Source of the DNA: Burkholderia ambifaria AMMD
Lineage (GTDB): Bacteria; Pseudomonadota; Gammaproteobacteria; Burkholderiales; Burkholderiaceae
DNA length: 64,000 bases
Direction: 5' to 3'
Assembly (NCBI RefSeq): GCF_000203915.1
Contig: NC_008390.1
Span: 3,348,001 to 3,412,000 of the forward strand
Part shown: in pieces, positions 52,924 through 62,564 of the stretch
Numbering within the stretch: position 1 is the stretch's first letter
Layout: each line of letters begins with the position of its first letter
The notes under the pieces: model-generated
The model's input: only the letters and a program-made list of their open reading frames with translations
The model's database searches: none
What the model was told of the DNA's origin: nothing
Program-made: the position numbers and the translations under genes

Positions 52924-53532
52924 ATGGAGCACGAATTGAGCGAAAGCATAGCATGCAACCCTGTGCCGAACCCGAAGGTTGCACTGCGTAAAACGCTGGC
53001 CGGCGCGCGTCGCGACGCCGCGTCGCAGCCCGCCGCGAACGCCGCGCTCGACGCGCGCCTGCGCGCGTTGCTCGAACGCCTCGCGCCGCGCACGGTCGGC
53101 TTCTACTGGCCGCTGCCGGGCGAATTCGACGCGCGCGACGCGGTGCTCGCGTGGTCCGCGGCCGGCAGCGGCCGCCGTGCCGCGCTGCCGGTGATCGGCG
53201 AGCGTCACACACCGCTCGCGTTCCATGCGTGGGATGCGCACACGCCGATGCGCGAAGGGCATCACCGGATTCCGGAGCCGGCGTCGGGGGTCGTCGTCGT
53301 GCCCGACCTGTTGCTGATTCCGTGTGTGGGATTCGATCTGGAGCGCTACCGGCTCGGCTATGGCGGCGGCTACTACGACCGCACGCTCGCGGTGTGGCCG
53401 GGCGACACGCTGCCGGTGACGGTCGGCATCGCCTATGAAGCGTGCCGCGTCGATGCGCTGCCGGCCGAGGCGCACGATCTCGCGATGCGCTGGATCGTCA
53501 CCGACGCCGCGCTTTACCCGGCCGCCGGATGA
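52924..53532 (+). CDS. 5-formyltetrahydrofolate cyclo-ligase
   Basis: 202 residues from ATG 52924, though the first ~18 residues are poorly family-like and a later start is possible. Motifs: N-terminal KVALRKTLAGARRDA (ATP/folate side), LPVIGERHTPLAFHAW, and the C-terminal nucleotide loop GYGGGYYDRTLA (about 143). It converts 5-formyl-THF to 5,10-methenyl-THF. Divergent from slt with 8 bp between start codons, so each promoter must lie within the other's 5' end. TATACT at 52890-52895 is a possible -10 for this gene. Confidence 0.92.
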   Translation: MEHELSESIACNPVPNPKVALRKTLAGARRDAASQPAANAALDARLRALLERLAPRTVGFYWPLPGEFDARDAVLAWSAAGSGRRAALPVIGERHTPLAFHAWDAHTPMREGHHRIPEPASGVVVVPDLLLIPCVGFDLERYRLGYGGGYYDRTLAVWPGDTLPVTVGIAYEACRVDALPAEAHDLAMRWIVTDAALYPAAG

Positions 53533-53600
53533 CGCGGCGCGCGACACCGCGCCAGCCGCATGCCGCGCGTTACCGCGTTCCCCGTTCCGTTCGCAATCGT

Positions 53601-54113
53601 TTACAGCGAGGCCGCCGCCCGCGCGGCCGTATCGTAGAGGCCCGATGCGTGGCGCAGCAGTTGCGCCGCGTCGCCGATCTGCGCGTTGGTGAGGCCGCTG
53701 TCCTTCAGCGTCTCGATCAGGCAATGCTCGCGCACCTCGCGATACTTCAGGCACAGCTCGCGGCCCGCGTCGGTCGCGAAGAAGAACACTTCCTTGCCGC
53801 TCTTCTCGCTTTTCACATAGCCGCGCGCGATCAGTTTTTTCAGCGCGTAGGTCGCGACGTGCGTATCCTCGATATTGAGCACGAAGCAGATGTCGGCGAG
53901 CTTTTTCTTGCGTTCGCGATGGCTCACGTGATGCAGCAGCGACACCTCGACCGCCGTCATGTCCTTCGCGCCCGCGGCCGACATGCAGCGCACCATCCAT
54001 CGGTTGAATGCGTTGCCGGCCATGATGAGGCCGTATTCGAGTTCCGACAGCTCGGCGCTCGACTCGGAAACGAGGTGTTCGGATGACACGATCTTGGTCG
54101 CAGGACGCTTCAT
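53601..54113 (-). CDS. Winged-helix MarR-like transcriptional regulator
   Basis: 170 residues from MKRPATKIVSSEHLVSESSA; the longer open frame upstream crosses the operator and is rejected. The winged helix (about 50-135) contains MTAVEVSLLHHVSHRERKKK, LADICFVLNIEDTHVATYAL, KKLIARGYV and the wing SEKSGKEVFFFATDAG. Divergent from pxpBCA across a perfect dyad, so likely its repressor. The ligand may be 5-oxoproline or a related compound (inference). Confidence 0.8.
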   Translation of the reverse strand: MKRPATKIVSSEHLVSESSAELSELEYGLIMAGNAFNRWMVRCMSAAGAKDMTAVEVSLLHHVSHRERKKKLADICFVLNIEDTHVATYALKKLIARGYVKSEKSGKEVFFFATDAGRELCLKYREVREHCLIETLKDSGLTNAQIGDAAQLLRHASGLYDTAARAAASL

Positions 54114-54203
54114 GGAAAGGCGGCGCAAGCCGGATGACAGGGTGTGCCGAGTGTACGACAGAAGCCCCGGCATACGAGCTAGGCGAAAACGCTTATTGGG
54201 AAG

Positions 54204-54224
54204 TTGTCGATATTTTATCGACAA
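54204..54224. promoter_or_regulatory. Operator dyad between the MarR-like gene and pxpB
   Basis: TTGTCGAT-ATTTT-ATCGACAA, a perfect 8-bp inverted repeat with an AT spacer, 37 bp before pxpB and 90 bp before the regulator. Best candidate for regulator binding. Confidence 0.65.
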
Positions 54225-54261
54225 TGTGCGCTAACATTGCCGTCCGAACCGTGCCAGTCCG

Positions 54262-54918
54262 ATGACGCAACCCCGCATTTATCCGCTCGGCGATGCCGCC
54301 CTCGTCTGCGAGGTGCCGCCGCCCGCCACGCTCGATTGCCAGCGCCGCGTCTGGGCCGTCGCCGAGGTCGCGCGCGCGTGGCCCGACGTGATCGACGTCG
54401 TGCCCGGCATGAACAATCTGACGATCGTGTTCGACGCGCTCGCCGCGACGGCCGAGTCGCTCACGCCGGCGCTGCGCGACGCGTGGGAAACCGCCGACGT
54501 CGAGCACGCGGAGGGCCGCGAAGTCGAGATTCCCGTCGAATACGGCGGCACCGCCGGCCCCGACCTGCCGGCCGTCGCCGCGCACACGGGGCTGTCGGCC
54601 GACGAAGTCGTCGCGCGCCACGCGGCCGGCGAATACGTCGTGTTCTTCGTCGGCTTCCAGCCGGGCTTCGCGTATCTCGGCGGCCTCGATGCGTCGCTGC
54701 ACACGCCGCGCCGCGCGGCGCCGCGCCTGGAAGTGCCGGCCGGCTCGGTCGGCATCGGCGGTGCGCAGACGGGCATCTATCCAGCCACGTCGCCCGGCGG
54801 CTGGCAACTGATCGGCCGCACGTCGCACGTGCTGTTCGATCCCACGCGGGCGCAGCCGACACTGCTGCTGCCCGGCGACCGCGTACGCTTCACCATTGCC
54901 GGAGTCGACGCGACATGA
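54262..54918 (+). CDS. pxpB: 5-oxoprolinase subunit B
   Basis: 218 residues, formerly allophanate hydrolase subunit 1 (KipI-like). PLGDAALVCEVPPPATLDCQ at the start, then the family core FFVGFQPGFAYLGGLD and EVPAGSVGIGGAQTGIYPAT, ending SPGGWQLIGRTSHVLFDP. With PxpC and PxpA it cleaves 5-oxoproline to glutamate using ATP. It overlaps pxpC by 4 bp. Confidence 0.93.
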   Translation: MTQPRIYPLGDAALVCEVPPPATLDCQRRVWAVAEVARAWPDVIDVVPGMNNLTIVFDALAATAESLTPALRDAWETADVEHAEGREVEIPVEYGGTAGPDLPAVAAHTGLSADEVVARHAAGEYVVFFVGFQPGFAYLGGLDASLHTPRRAAPRLEVPAGSVGIGGAQTGIYPATSPGGWQLIGRTSHVLFDPTRAQPTLLLPGDRVRFTIAGVDAT

Positions 54919-55985
54919 GCCAGAACACCGCACCGGGCACGATCGAGGTCGTCCGCGCCGGCCCGCTGTCGACCGTCCAGGATCTCGGCCGCCGCGGCAC
55001 GCGCCATCTCGGCGTCGCGCAGGGCGGCGCGCTCGACGGCCTCGCGCTCGAGGTCGGCAACCGGCTGGTCGGCAATCGCCCCGACGCGGCGGCCGTCGAA
55101 ATCACGATCGGCCCGGCCGCGTTCCGCTTCACGCGCGCGACGCGCATCGCGATCACCGGCACCGAATTCGGCGCGACGCTCGACGGCAAGCCCGTGTATT
55201 CATGGTGGAGCCTGCCGGTCGAGGCCGGGCAGACGCTCGTGCTGCCGGCCGCGAAGCGCGGGATGCGCGGCTACCTGTGCATCGCGGGCGGCGTCGACGT
55301 GCTGCCGATGCTCGGCTCGCGCAGCACCGATCTCGCGTCGCGCTTCGGCGGCCTCGGCGGCCGCGCGCTGCGCGACGGCGATCGGCTTCCGGTCGGCGTG
55401 CCGCCGGCCGGCGCCGGCTGCCTCGCGGCCGATGCGCCCGAATTCGGCGTGAAGGCGCCCATGTGGTGCGCGTTCGTGCGCGTCGACGAACCCCCGCGCC
55501 GCCACCACCGTCCCGCGCACGCGCCGTGGGCGATGCCCGTGCGCGTGCTGCCGGGCCCCGACTACGCGTCGTTCGCGGCCGATTCGCAGCAGGCGTTCTG
55601 GGACGAGGAATGGCTCGTCACCGCGAACAGCAACCGGATGGGCTATCGCCTCGCCGGCGCCGAGCTGGTGCGCGAGCGGCCCGTCGAGCTGCTGTCGCAC
55701 GCGGTGCTGCCCGGCACGATCCAGGTGCCGCCGAACGGCCAGCCGATCGTGCTGATGCACGATGCGCAGACCACCGGCGGCTATCCGAAGATCGGCACGG
55801 TGATCCACGCGGATCTCTGGAAACTCGCGCAGGCGCGCCTGAACCTGCCGATCCGCTTCGTGCGCACGACGCGCGACGCCGCGCGCACCGCGCTGAGCGC
55901 GGAACGTGCGTATCTGCGGCAGATCGACGTCGCGATCGAGATGCGCGAGGAAACGCGCCGCCGCGAGCAATCGCGCGCGGCGTGA
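54915..55985 (+). CDS. pxpC: 5-oxoprolinase subunit C
   Basis: 356 residues from [20 protein letters not shown]; the upstream extension is a pxpB shadow. Signature sequences: [40 protein letters not shown] and [20 protein letters not shown], ending [16 protein letters not shown]. Forms the PxpBC ATPase part of 5-oxoprolinase. It overlaps pxpB by 4 bp; pxpA follows 55 bp later. Confidence 0.93.
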   Translation: MSQNTAPGTIEVVRAGPLSTVQDLGRRGTRHLGVAQGGALDGLALEVGNRLVGNRPDAAAVEITIGPAAFRFTRATRIAITGTEFGATLDGKPVYSWWSLPVEAGQTLVLPAAKRGMRGYLCIAGGVDVLPMLGSRSTDLASRFGGLGGRALRDGDRLPVGVPPAGAGCLAADAPEFGVKAPMWCAFVRVDEPPRRHHRPAHAPWAMPVRVLPGPDYASFAADSQQAFWDEEWLVTANSNRMGYRLAGAELVRERPVELLSHAVLPGTIQVPPNGQPIVLMHDAQTTGGYPKIGTVIHADLWKLAQARLNLPIRFVRTTRDAARTALSAERAYLRQIDVAIEMREETRRREQSRAA

Positions 55986-56040
55986 CAATGTCGTAAGCAA
56001 CAAGGAGGACGCGCCACGCCATCCGTGGACGACGAACATC

Positions 56041-56805
56041 ATGGAAATCGATCTGAATGCCGATCTCGGCGAAGGATGCGGATCGGACGAGGCGCTGCTC
56101 GACCTCGTCACGTCGGCGAACATCGCGTGCGGCTGGCATGCAGGCGGCGCCAATGCGATGCGCGACTGCGTGCGCTGGGCCGTGCAGAAAGGCGTGTCGA
56201 TCGGCGCACACCCGAGTTTTCACGACCCGGAGAATTTCGGGCGCAAGGAAATGCAGCTGCCGGCCGGCGACATCTACGCGGGCGTGCTGTACCAGCTCGG
56301 CGCGCTGTCGGCGATCGCGCAGGCCGAAGGCGGCCGCATCGCGCACGTGAAGCCGCACGGCGCGCTGTACAACCAGGCCGCGCGCGACCCGCTGATCGCC
56401 GACGCGGTGGTGTCCGCGATCCACGACTTCGATCCGTCGCTCGCCGTGTTCGGGCTCGCCAACAGCGTGTTCGTCGCGGCCGCGCGCCACGCAGGGCTCG
56501 CCGCGGTGGAGGAAGTGTTCGCCGATCGCGGCTATCGTGCGGACGGCTCGCTCGTGCCGCGCAGCCAGCCCGGCGCGCTGATCGACGACGAGAATGCCGT
56601 GCTTGCGCGCACGCTCGACATGGTGCGCGAGCGGAAGGTGCGCGCGGTGAGCGGCGAGTGGGTGCCGCTCAATGCGCAGACGGTTTGCCTGCACGGCGAC
56701 GGCCCGCATGCGCTCGCGTTCGCGAAGCGGATCCGCACGGCGCTCGAAGCGGCGGGTGTCGACGTGGTCGCGCCCGGCGCGCTGCAGGCCGACGAAGACG
56801 CCTGA
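56041..56805 (+). CDS. pxpA: 5-oxoprolinase subunit A (LamB/YcsF family)
   Basis: 254 residues, the usual length. [40 protein letters not shown] and [17 protein letters not shown] are the metal-site motifs of the family; [15 protein letters not shown] and [15 protein letters not shown] follow. It acts with PxpBC in 5-oxoproline cleavage. Terminator 51 bp downstream. Confidence 0.95.
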   Translation: MEIDLNADLGEGCGSDEALLDLVTSANIACGWHAGGANAMRDCVRWAVQKGVSIGAHPSFHDPENFGRKEMQLPAGDIYAGVLYQLGALSAIAQAEGGRIAHVKPHGALYNQAARDPLIADAVVSAIHDFDPSLAVFGLANSVFVAAARHAGLAAVEEVFADRGYRADGSLVPRSQPGALIDDENAVLARTLDMVRERKVRAVSGEWVPLNAQTVCLHGDGPHALAFAKRIRTALEAAGVDVVAPGALQADEDA

Positions 56806-56855
56806 GCGGCGCGCAAGCCCCGCTGCCCTCCGACCAAAACCGTCGCACCAAAGAA

Positions 56856-56878
56856 AAAAGCGCCCTGGTGGCGCTTTT
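56856..56878. terminator. Bidirectional terminator after pxpA
   Basis: AAAAGCGCC / GGCGCTTTT, 9-bp stem, 5-nt loop. On the plus strand U-rich TTTTCTGTT ends pxpBCA; on the minus strand TTTTTTCTTT gives an even stronger U-tract. Confidence 0.85.
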
Positions 56879-57128
56879 CTGTTGGCACGATCGCCGCGGA
56901 CTTCGCCGTCTGTCGATTCGCCCCCCGAAACCGTCTGTCGACGGTGACCGGAAACCTGCTCCGGATTAAAAAACGTCCGCCGCCGCCCGAATACTGCTTC
57001 CCCCGGTCGGACGACGGAACGTCGCTTATCCGCAAGTCTGCCGCATGCATTTGTTGTACCGACGATGTTTGGCCCCGCCGTGCATGCAGACACTCCGTGG
57101 CCGGCACGCGCATCACGTGCCGGCTACG

Positions 57129-57182
57129 CTAACCCCGCGCTTTGTTTTCTGCTACCCCGTAGAACTTATCTATTCTTTTCAT
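57129..57182 (-). CDS. 17-codon AT-rich ORF (possible leader or small protein)
   Basis: ATG at 57182, TAG at 57129-57131; product MKRIDKFYGVAENKARG. It starts about 14 nt after the predicted transcription start, with no good Shine-Dalgarno. Its codons are AT-rich, unlike every real gene around it. It may be a leader peptide, a small protein, or chance. Confidence 0.25.
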   Translation of the reverse strand: MKRIDKFYGVAENKARG

Positions 57183-57202
57183 TTTTTCAACTTGTGGGAT
57201 GA

Positions 57203-57232
57203 AGAATAGAGATTCGCGGAACGGGATGTCAA
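57203..57232 (-). promoter_or_regulatory. Leftward promoter in the pxpA-TraB gap
   Basis: Minus strand: consensus TTGACA (57232-57227), 18-bp spacer, TATTCT (57208-57203). A 9-bp inverted repeat TCTATTCTT (57169-57177) / AAGAATAGA (57202-57210) spans the -10 and the transcript start and could be an operator. Confidence 0.45.
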
Positions 57233-57362
57233 TGGTCTTAAACGCTATTTCCTGAGGATTCGAGGGTTTTCCTTATCGGACCGCGCGGCCGCACCGACGC
57301 TTCGCAACGCGCGCGCGATGTCGAGCAAACAGGGGAGGATCGGTGCGCGACATCCGGCGCGA

Positions 57363-58442
57363 TCAGTTCGCGTCGACCCGGTATCCTTGCCGGCGCAACA
57401 ATTCGAGCACGCCGCGCGGGCCGCCCAAATGCAGCGCGCCGATCGCGACGAATACCGGCCTGTCCGGCGCGGCGATTGCCGTCATTCGTGCAACGAAGCG
57501 CCGGTTGCGCTCGTACAGGATCTTGTTGTCGATCGACGCCGACAGCGCCTTCGACCGGGCCAGCCGCTCGCTCTTCGCGACCGCCCACGCGGCGATCGCA
57601 TCGGCGTCGCCAATTTGCCACAGCCGGTGCAGCGCCTTGATGTCGGCCGCGTTCTGCGCCGGCGTCTGCACCATGTCCTGCGCGAGCATCTCGCGCTGCT
57701 CGGCGAGTGTCAGCCCGGTGAACGCACGCATCTGCTCGGCCAGCGTCTCGAGCCCGATCACGCGGCCGCCCTTCTTCTTCAGGAACACGTTCTGCAGCTG
57801 CGCCTCGGTGCCGTATTCGGTCTGCAGGCCGGCCGACAGCGAGTCGTAGGTCTCGACGACCAGCGCCGCGAGCCACGGCCGCATCCGGCGGATCTCCACG
57901 AGCGCGGCCGGATTGCCGCGCAGGCGCGCGGCGAGCCGCTGCCACAGCGGCTCGGGCAGCAGGCGTTGCAGGCACGGGTAGCGGCACACGCCGTACTTCG
58001 ACACGTCGTCCTGCGATTCGAGCAGATCGTCCGGCGACAGCTCGAGCGCGAGCGTCGGCGACGCGGCCAGCGCCCCGAGGATGCGCGGCCGGAACGGCTG
58101 GGCACTCGGGTAGTCGGACGGGTCGCCCGTATGTAGCGTGCCGAGCACGTACAGCGTGACCCGGCCGCGGGTGGCGACATAGAACGGCATGCGCGCGGGC
58201 TGCACGCGCACCGTGCCGCGCGCGACCGTGCCGTTCGACACGGACGGCGCGTGGAAGCCCGGCAGGCTCAGGCCGGGCGGCGGTACCTGCGACGGATGGA
58301 TCGGCGAACTCGACGGCGCGCGCCCTTCGGCACGTGCGGCGTCGGCCGGGACCAGCACGCTGGCGGCCACGCACGCGCCGGCCAGCGCCGCGCCCGTGAC
58401 CGTGCGCACGCTCCAGCGCCGTGCGTTGCGGCACGCGCGCAT
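57363..58442 (-). CDS. TraB/GumN-family protein
   Basis: 359 residues from ATG 58442, which gives an N-terminal signal peptide (VRTVTGAALAGACVAASVLV then PADAARAEG). An alternative ATG at 58508, with GGGAGG 3 bp before it and overlapping the dppF stop, would lengthen the N-terminus by 22 residues. The TraB domain starts at about 90 with ATRGRVTLYVLGTLHTGDPS; LALELSPDDLL and the C-terminal VFVAIGALHLGGPRGVLELL are also diagnostic. Probably a periplasmic metalloprotease-like protein of uncertain role. Last gene downstream of dppF. Confidence 0.82.
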   Translation of the reverse strand: MRACRNARRWSVRTVTGAALAGACVAASVLVPADAARAEGRAPSSSPIHPSQVPPPGLSLPGFHAPSVSNGTVARGTVRVQPARMPFYVATRGRVTLYVLGTLHTGDPSDYPSAQPFRPRILGALAASPTLALELSPDDLLESQDDVSKYGVCRYPCLQRLLPEPLWQRLAARLRGNPAALVEIRRMRPWLAALVVETYDSLSAGLQTEYGTEAQLQNVFLKKKGGRVIGLETLAEQMRAFTGLTLAEQREMLAQDMVQTPAQNAADIKALHRLWQIGDADAIAAWAVAKSERLARSKALSASIDNKILYERNRRFVARMTAIAAPDRPVFVAIGALHLGGPRGVLELLRRQGYRVDAN

Positions 58443-58500
58443 CACGCGCGCGCTGCCAGTCCCCGAACGGCGCACGTCTGACGCGCGCGCCGCCAAACCA

Positions 58501-59513
<1,013 letters not shown>

Positions 59514-59517
<4 letters not shown>

Positions 59518-60512
59518 CGTGCGCCTCCCGTCTGGTCGAGGTTGGAAATATTGAGCGGCTTGATGCAGCGCGCACGCATCGCATCGTTGGCCGGCACCAG
59601 CGTGTCGAGCGCCGGACGCGCCTTGCGGCAATCGTCGACGACGTACTTGCAGCGCGGCGCGAACAGGCAGCCGGACGGGCGATCATCGCGGCCCGGCACC
59701 ATGCCCGGCAATGCGGCAAGGCGACGCGCCCCCTTATTGTGCTCGGGAATCGCCGCGAGCAGCGCTTCGGTGTACGGATGATGCGGCGCACGGAAGATGT
59801 CCGGCACGCGATTGGTCTCGATGACCTCGCCCGCATACATCACCGCGACGCGCTGCGCGACCTCCGACACCACAGCCAGATCGTGCGAGATCAGCACGAG
59901 CGCCATCCCGCGCTCCTTCTGCAGCTTCACGAGCAGATCCATGATCTGCGCCTGGATCGTCACGTCGAGCGCGGTGGTCGGCTCGTCGGCGATCAGCAGC
60001 TTCGGGTTGCACGCGACCGCCATCGCGATCATCACGCGCTGGTTCATCCCGCCCGACATCTGGTGCGGGAACGCCGTGATGCGGTTCTTCGCATCGGGAA
60101 TGCCGACCTGGTCGAGCAGTTCGAGCGCGCGCCGGTGCAGCGCGTCGCCGCGCAGTCCTTCGTGCAGCTTCAGCACCTCCTTGATCTGGTAGCCGACCGT
60201 GTAGCTCGGGTTCAGGCTCGACAGCGCGTCCTGGAACACCATCGCGATGTCCTTGCCGACGATCTTGCGGCGCGCCTTCGGCGACGCCTTCAGCAGGTCC
60301 ACGCCGTTGAACGTGACCTCGTCGGCCGTCACCTTGCCCGGCGCGTCGATCAGGCCCATCAGCGCCATCATCGTCACGCTCTTGCCCGAGCCCGATTCGC
60401 CGACGACGCCCACCACCTCGCCCGGCGCGACCGACAGGTTGATCCGGTCGACAGCGGGCAGGCCGTTGAAGTTCACCGCGAGATTGCGGATAGTCAGTAG
60501 ATCTTGGCTCAT
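59514..60512 (-). CDS. dppD: Dipeptide ABC transporter ATP-binding protein
   Basis: 332 residues from [20 protein letters not shown]. Walker A GESGSGKS, signature [14 protein letters not shown], Walker [15 protein letters not shown], and C-terminal [14 protein letters not shown]. It pairs with DppF. The open frame continues upstream into dppC as a shadow. It starts 2 bp after the dppC stop. Confidence 0.93.
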
Positions 60513-60514
60513 GG

Positions 60515-61432
60515 TCAGGCCATCCGCTTCAGTTTGGGATCGAGCGCGTCGCGCAGCCCGTCGCCGAGCAGGTTGATCGCGAGCACCGAAATCAGGATCG
60601 ACAGGCCGGGCATCGTCACGATCCACCATGCGTTGTCGATGTAGTCGCGCGCGGACGCGAGCATCGCGCCCCACTCGGCGGTCGGCGGCTGCACGCCGAG
60701 GCCGAGGAAGCCGAGCGCGGCCGCATCGAGAATCGCCGACGAGAAACCGAGCGTCGCCTGCACGATCAGCGGCGCCGTGCAGTTCGGCAGCACCTGCGAG
60801 AACATCAGGCGCACCGTGCCGGCACCGGCCACGCGCGACGCCGTCACGTACTCCTTCTGCAGTTCGCCGAGCGCCGACGCGCGCGTGAGACGCACATAGG
60901 CCGGCAGCGCGACGATTGCGATCGCGAACATCGTGTTGGTGAGGCCCGGGCCGATGATCGCGACGACCGCGACCGCGAGCAGCAGCGACGGCAGCGCGAG
61001 CAGCACGTCCATGATGCGCATCACGGGCGTGTCGGCCCACTTCTGGAAGAACGCGGCGACCAGCCCGAGCACGATGCCGGGGATCAGCGCGAGCACGACC
61101 GACACGAAGCCGATCCAGAACGACATCCGCGCGCCGAACATCAGGCGCGAAAGAATGTCGCGGCCCGCTTCGTCGGTGCCGAGGATGAAGCGCCAGTTGC
61201 CGCCTTCGAGCCACGCGGGCGGGATCTTCACGTAGTCGCGGTATTGCTCGACCGGGCTGTGCGGCGCGATCAGCGGGGCGAGCAGCGCGACCAGGATCAA
61301 CACCAGCACGACGATGCCGGCGCCGACGGCGCCGCGGTTGCGCGAGAAGTTGGCCCAGAACTCGCGCAGCGCGAGCGCACGGCCGCCGGCCGGCGCGGAT
61401 TCGCTCGGCAGGGTGTTTTGCAGATTGCTCAT
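60515..61432 (-). CDS. dppC: Dipeptide ABC transporter permease
   Basis: 305 residues, about six membrane segments after a 30-residue cytoplasmic start. The EAA-like loop reads [20 protein letters not shown] (about 185). Typical DppC start ([20 protein letters not shown]) and [20 protein letters not shown]. It forms the channel with DppB, lying 4 bp after it. Confidence 0.94.
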   Translation of the reverse strand: MSNLQNTLPSESAPAGGRALALREFWANFSRNRGAVGAGIVVLVLILVALLAPLIAPHSPVEQYRDYVKIPPAWLEGGNWRFILGTDEAGRDILSRLMFGARMSFWIGFVSVVLALIPGIVLGLVAAFFQKWADTPVMRIMDVLLALPSLLLAVAVVAIIGPGLTNTMFAIAIVALPAYVRLTRASALGELQKEYVTASRVAGAGTVRLMFSQVLPNCTAPLIVQATLGFSSAILDAAALGFLGLGVQPPTAEWGAMLASARDYIDNAWWIVTMPGLSILISVLAINLLGDGLRDALDPKLKRMA

Positions 61433-61436
61433 GGAA

Positions 61437-62447
61437 TTACCTCGTGTGGCGGATGCGCGGATTCAGCACGCCGTACAGCAGGTCGACGACCAGGTTCACG
61501 ACGATCACGAGCGTCGCGATCAGCAGGATGCCGCCCTGGACGACCGGATAGTCGCGACGGCCGATCGCATCGATCAGCCACTTGCCGACACCGGGCCACG
61601 AAAAGAGCGTCTCGGTCAGCACGGCGCCCGCGAGCAGCGTGCCGATCTGCAGGCCGATCACGGTGACGACCGGGATCAGCGCGTTGCGCAGCGCATGCAC
61701 GACGACCACGCGCGCGGGCGACAGCCCCTTCGCGCGGGCGGTGCGGATGTAGTCCTCGCGCAGCACTTCGAGCATCGACGAGCGCGTCATCCGCGCGATC
61801 ACCGCGAGCGGGATCGTGCCGAGCACGATCGCGGGCAGGATCAGGTGGCTGACCGCCGACTTGAACGCGCCTTCGTCCGGCGCGAACAACGCGTCGATCA
61901 GCATGAAGCCCGTCGGATGCGGGAAGTCGTATTCGACCGCGATGCGCCCCGACACGGGCGTCCAGCCGAGATACGACGAAAACACCATGATGAGGATCAG
62001 CCCCCACCAGAAGATCGGCATCGAGTAGCCGGTGAGCGCGGTGCCCATCACGCCGTGATCGATGGCCGAGCCGCGTCGCAGCGCGGCGATCACGCCGGCC
62101 GGCAGGCCGACCGCGAGCGCGAACACGAGCGCGCACAGCGACAGCTCGACCGTCGCCGGGAAGCGCGCGAAGAATTCGCCCGCGACGCTCGTGTTGGTAA
62201 TGATCGACGTGCCGAGGTCGCCGTGCAGCGCACGGCCGATGTAGTGGATGTACTGCAGCGGCAGCGGCTGGTCGAGGCCGAGCCGTTTCATTGCCTCCGC
62301 ATGCATCGCGGGATCGACGCCGCGCTCGCCCATCATCACTTCGATGGGGTCGCCCGGTATCAGGTGAATCAGCGCAAACGCCAGGATGGTGATGCCGATG
62401 AAGGTCGGGATCACCATGCCCACGCGGCGCAACACGAAAGTGAACAT
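61437..62447 (-). CDS. dppB: Dipeptide ABC transporter permease
   Basis: 336 residues. FTFVLRRVGMVIPTFIGITI at the N-terminus, the DppB pore segment IHLIPGDPIEVMMGERGVDP, and the EAA loop DYIRTARAKGLSPARVVVVH. About six membrane helices. It follows dppA by 117 bp and precedes dppC by 4 bp. Confidence 0.94.
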   Translation of the reverse strand: MFTFVLRRVGMVIPTFIGITILAFALIHLIPGDPIEVMMGERGVDPAMHAEAMKRLGLDQPLPLQYIHYIGRALHGDLGTSIITNTSVAGEFFARFPATVELSLCALVFALAVGLPAGVIAALRRGSAIDHGVMGTALTGYSMPIFWWGLILIMVFSSYLGWTPVSGRIAVEYDFPHPTGFMLIDALFAPDEGAFKSAVSHLILPAIVLGTIPLAVIARMTRSSMLEVLREDYIRTARAKGLSPARVVVVHALRNALIPVVTVIGLQIGTLLAGAVLTETLFSWPGVGKWLIDAIGRRDYPVVQGGILLIATLVIVVNLVVDLLYGVLNPRIRHTR

Positions 62448-62564
62448 GATGCGTCTCGTATTTTCTTGTGGGAAATGTGCGACCGGCGACGGGAAGCTTT
62501 TGGCCTCCCGCCGCCGGATGAATAGTGCCTTCTCGATCGTTGCAGACAGCTTACACGGGTCGTG

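Larger units (their letters stand above)
56850..57196 (-). ncRNA. Candidate structured small RNA / small-protein transcript
   Basis: Outlined by a leftward promoter (57203-57232) and a strong leftward terminator (stem 56856-56878 then TTTTTTCTTT), about 345 nt. The interior holds stems ACCGTC/GACGGT, GCATGCA/TGCATGC and GCCGGCACG/CGTGCCGGC. It does not resemble tmRNA, 6S RNA, RNase P RNA or SRP RNA by the motifs I could look for. Existence is an inference. Confidence 0.3.
56806..57362. other. 557-bp gap after pxpA
   Basis: The longest gene-free stretch in this half of the window. It contains the terminator (56856-56878), several hairpins (56930-56945; GCCGGCACG/CGTGCCGGC at 57100-57124), an AT-rich block (57140-57215) and the leftward promoter and small ORF listed separately. 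No conventional gene is supported. Confidence 0.6.

Noticed and set aside
53533..53600. 6S RNA next to the folate cyclo-ligase gene
   Set aside because: 6S RNA is often adjacent to this gene in gamma-proteobacteria, but the 68-bp gap is too short and no rod-like structure is seen.
56806..57362. tmRNA or RNase P RNA in the gap
   Set aside because: No GGTTCGA-type T-loop end with CCA, no tag frame, and no RNase P core motifs.
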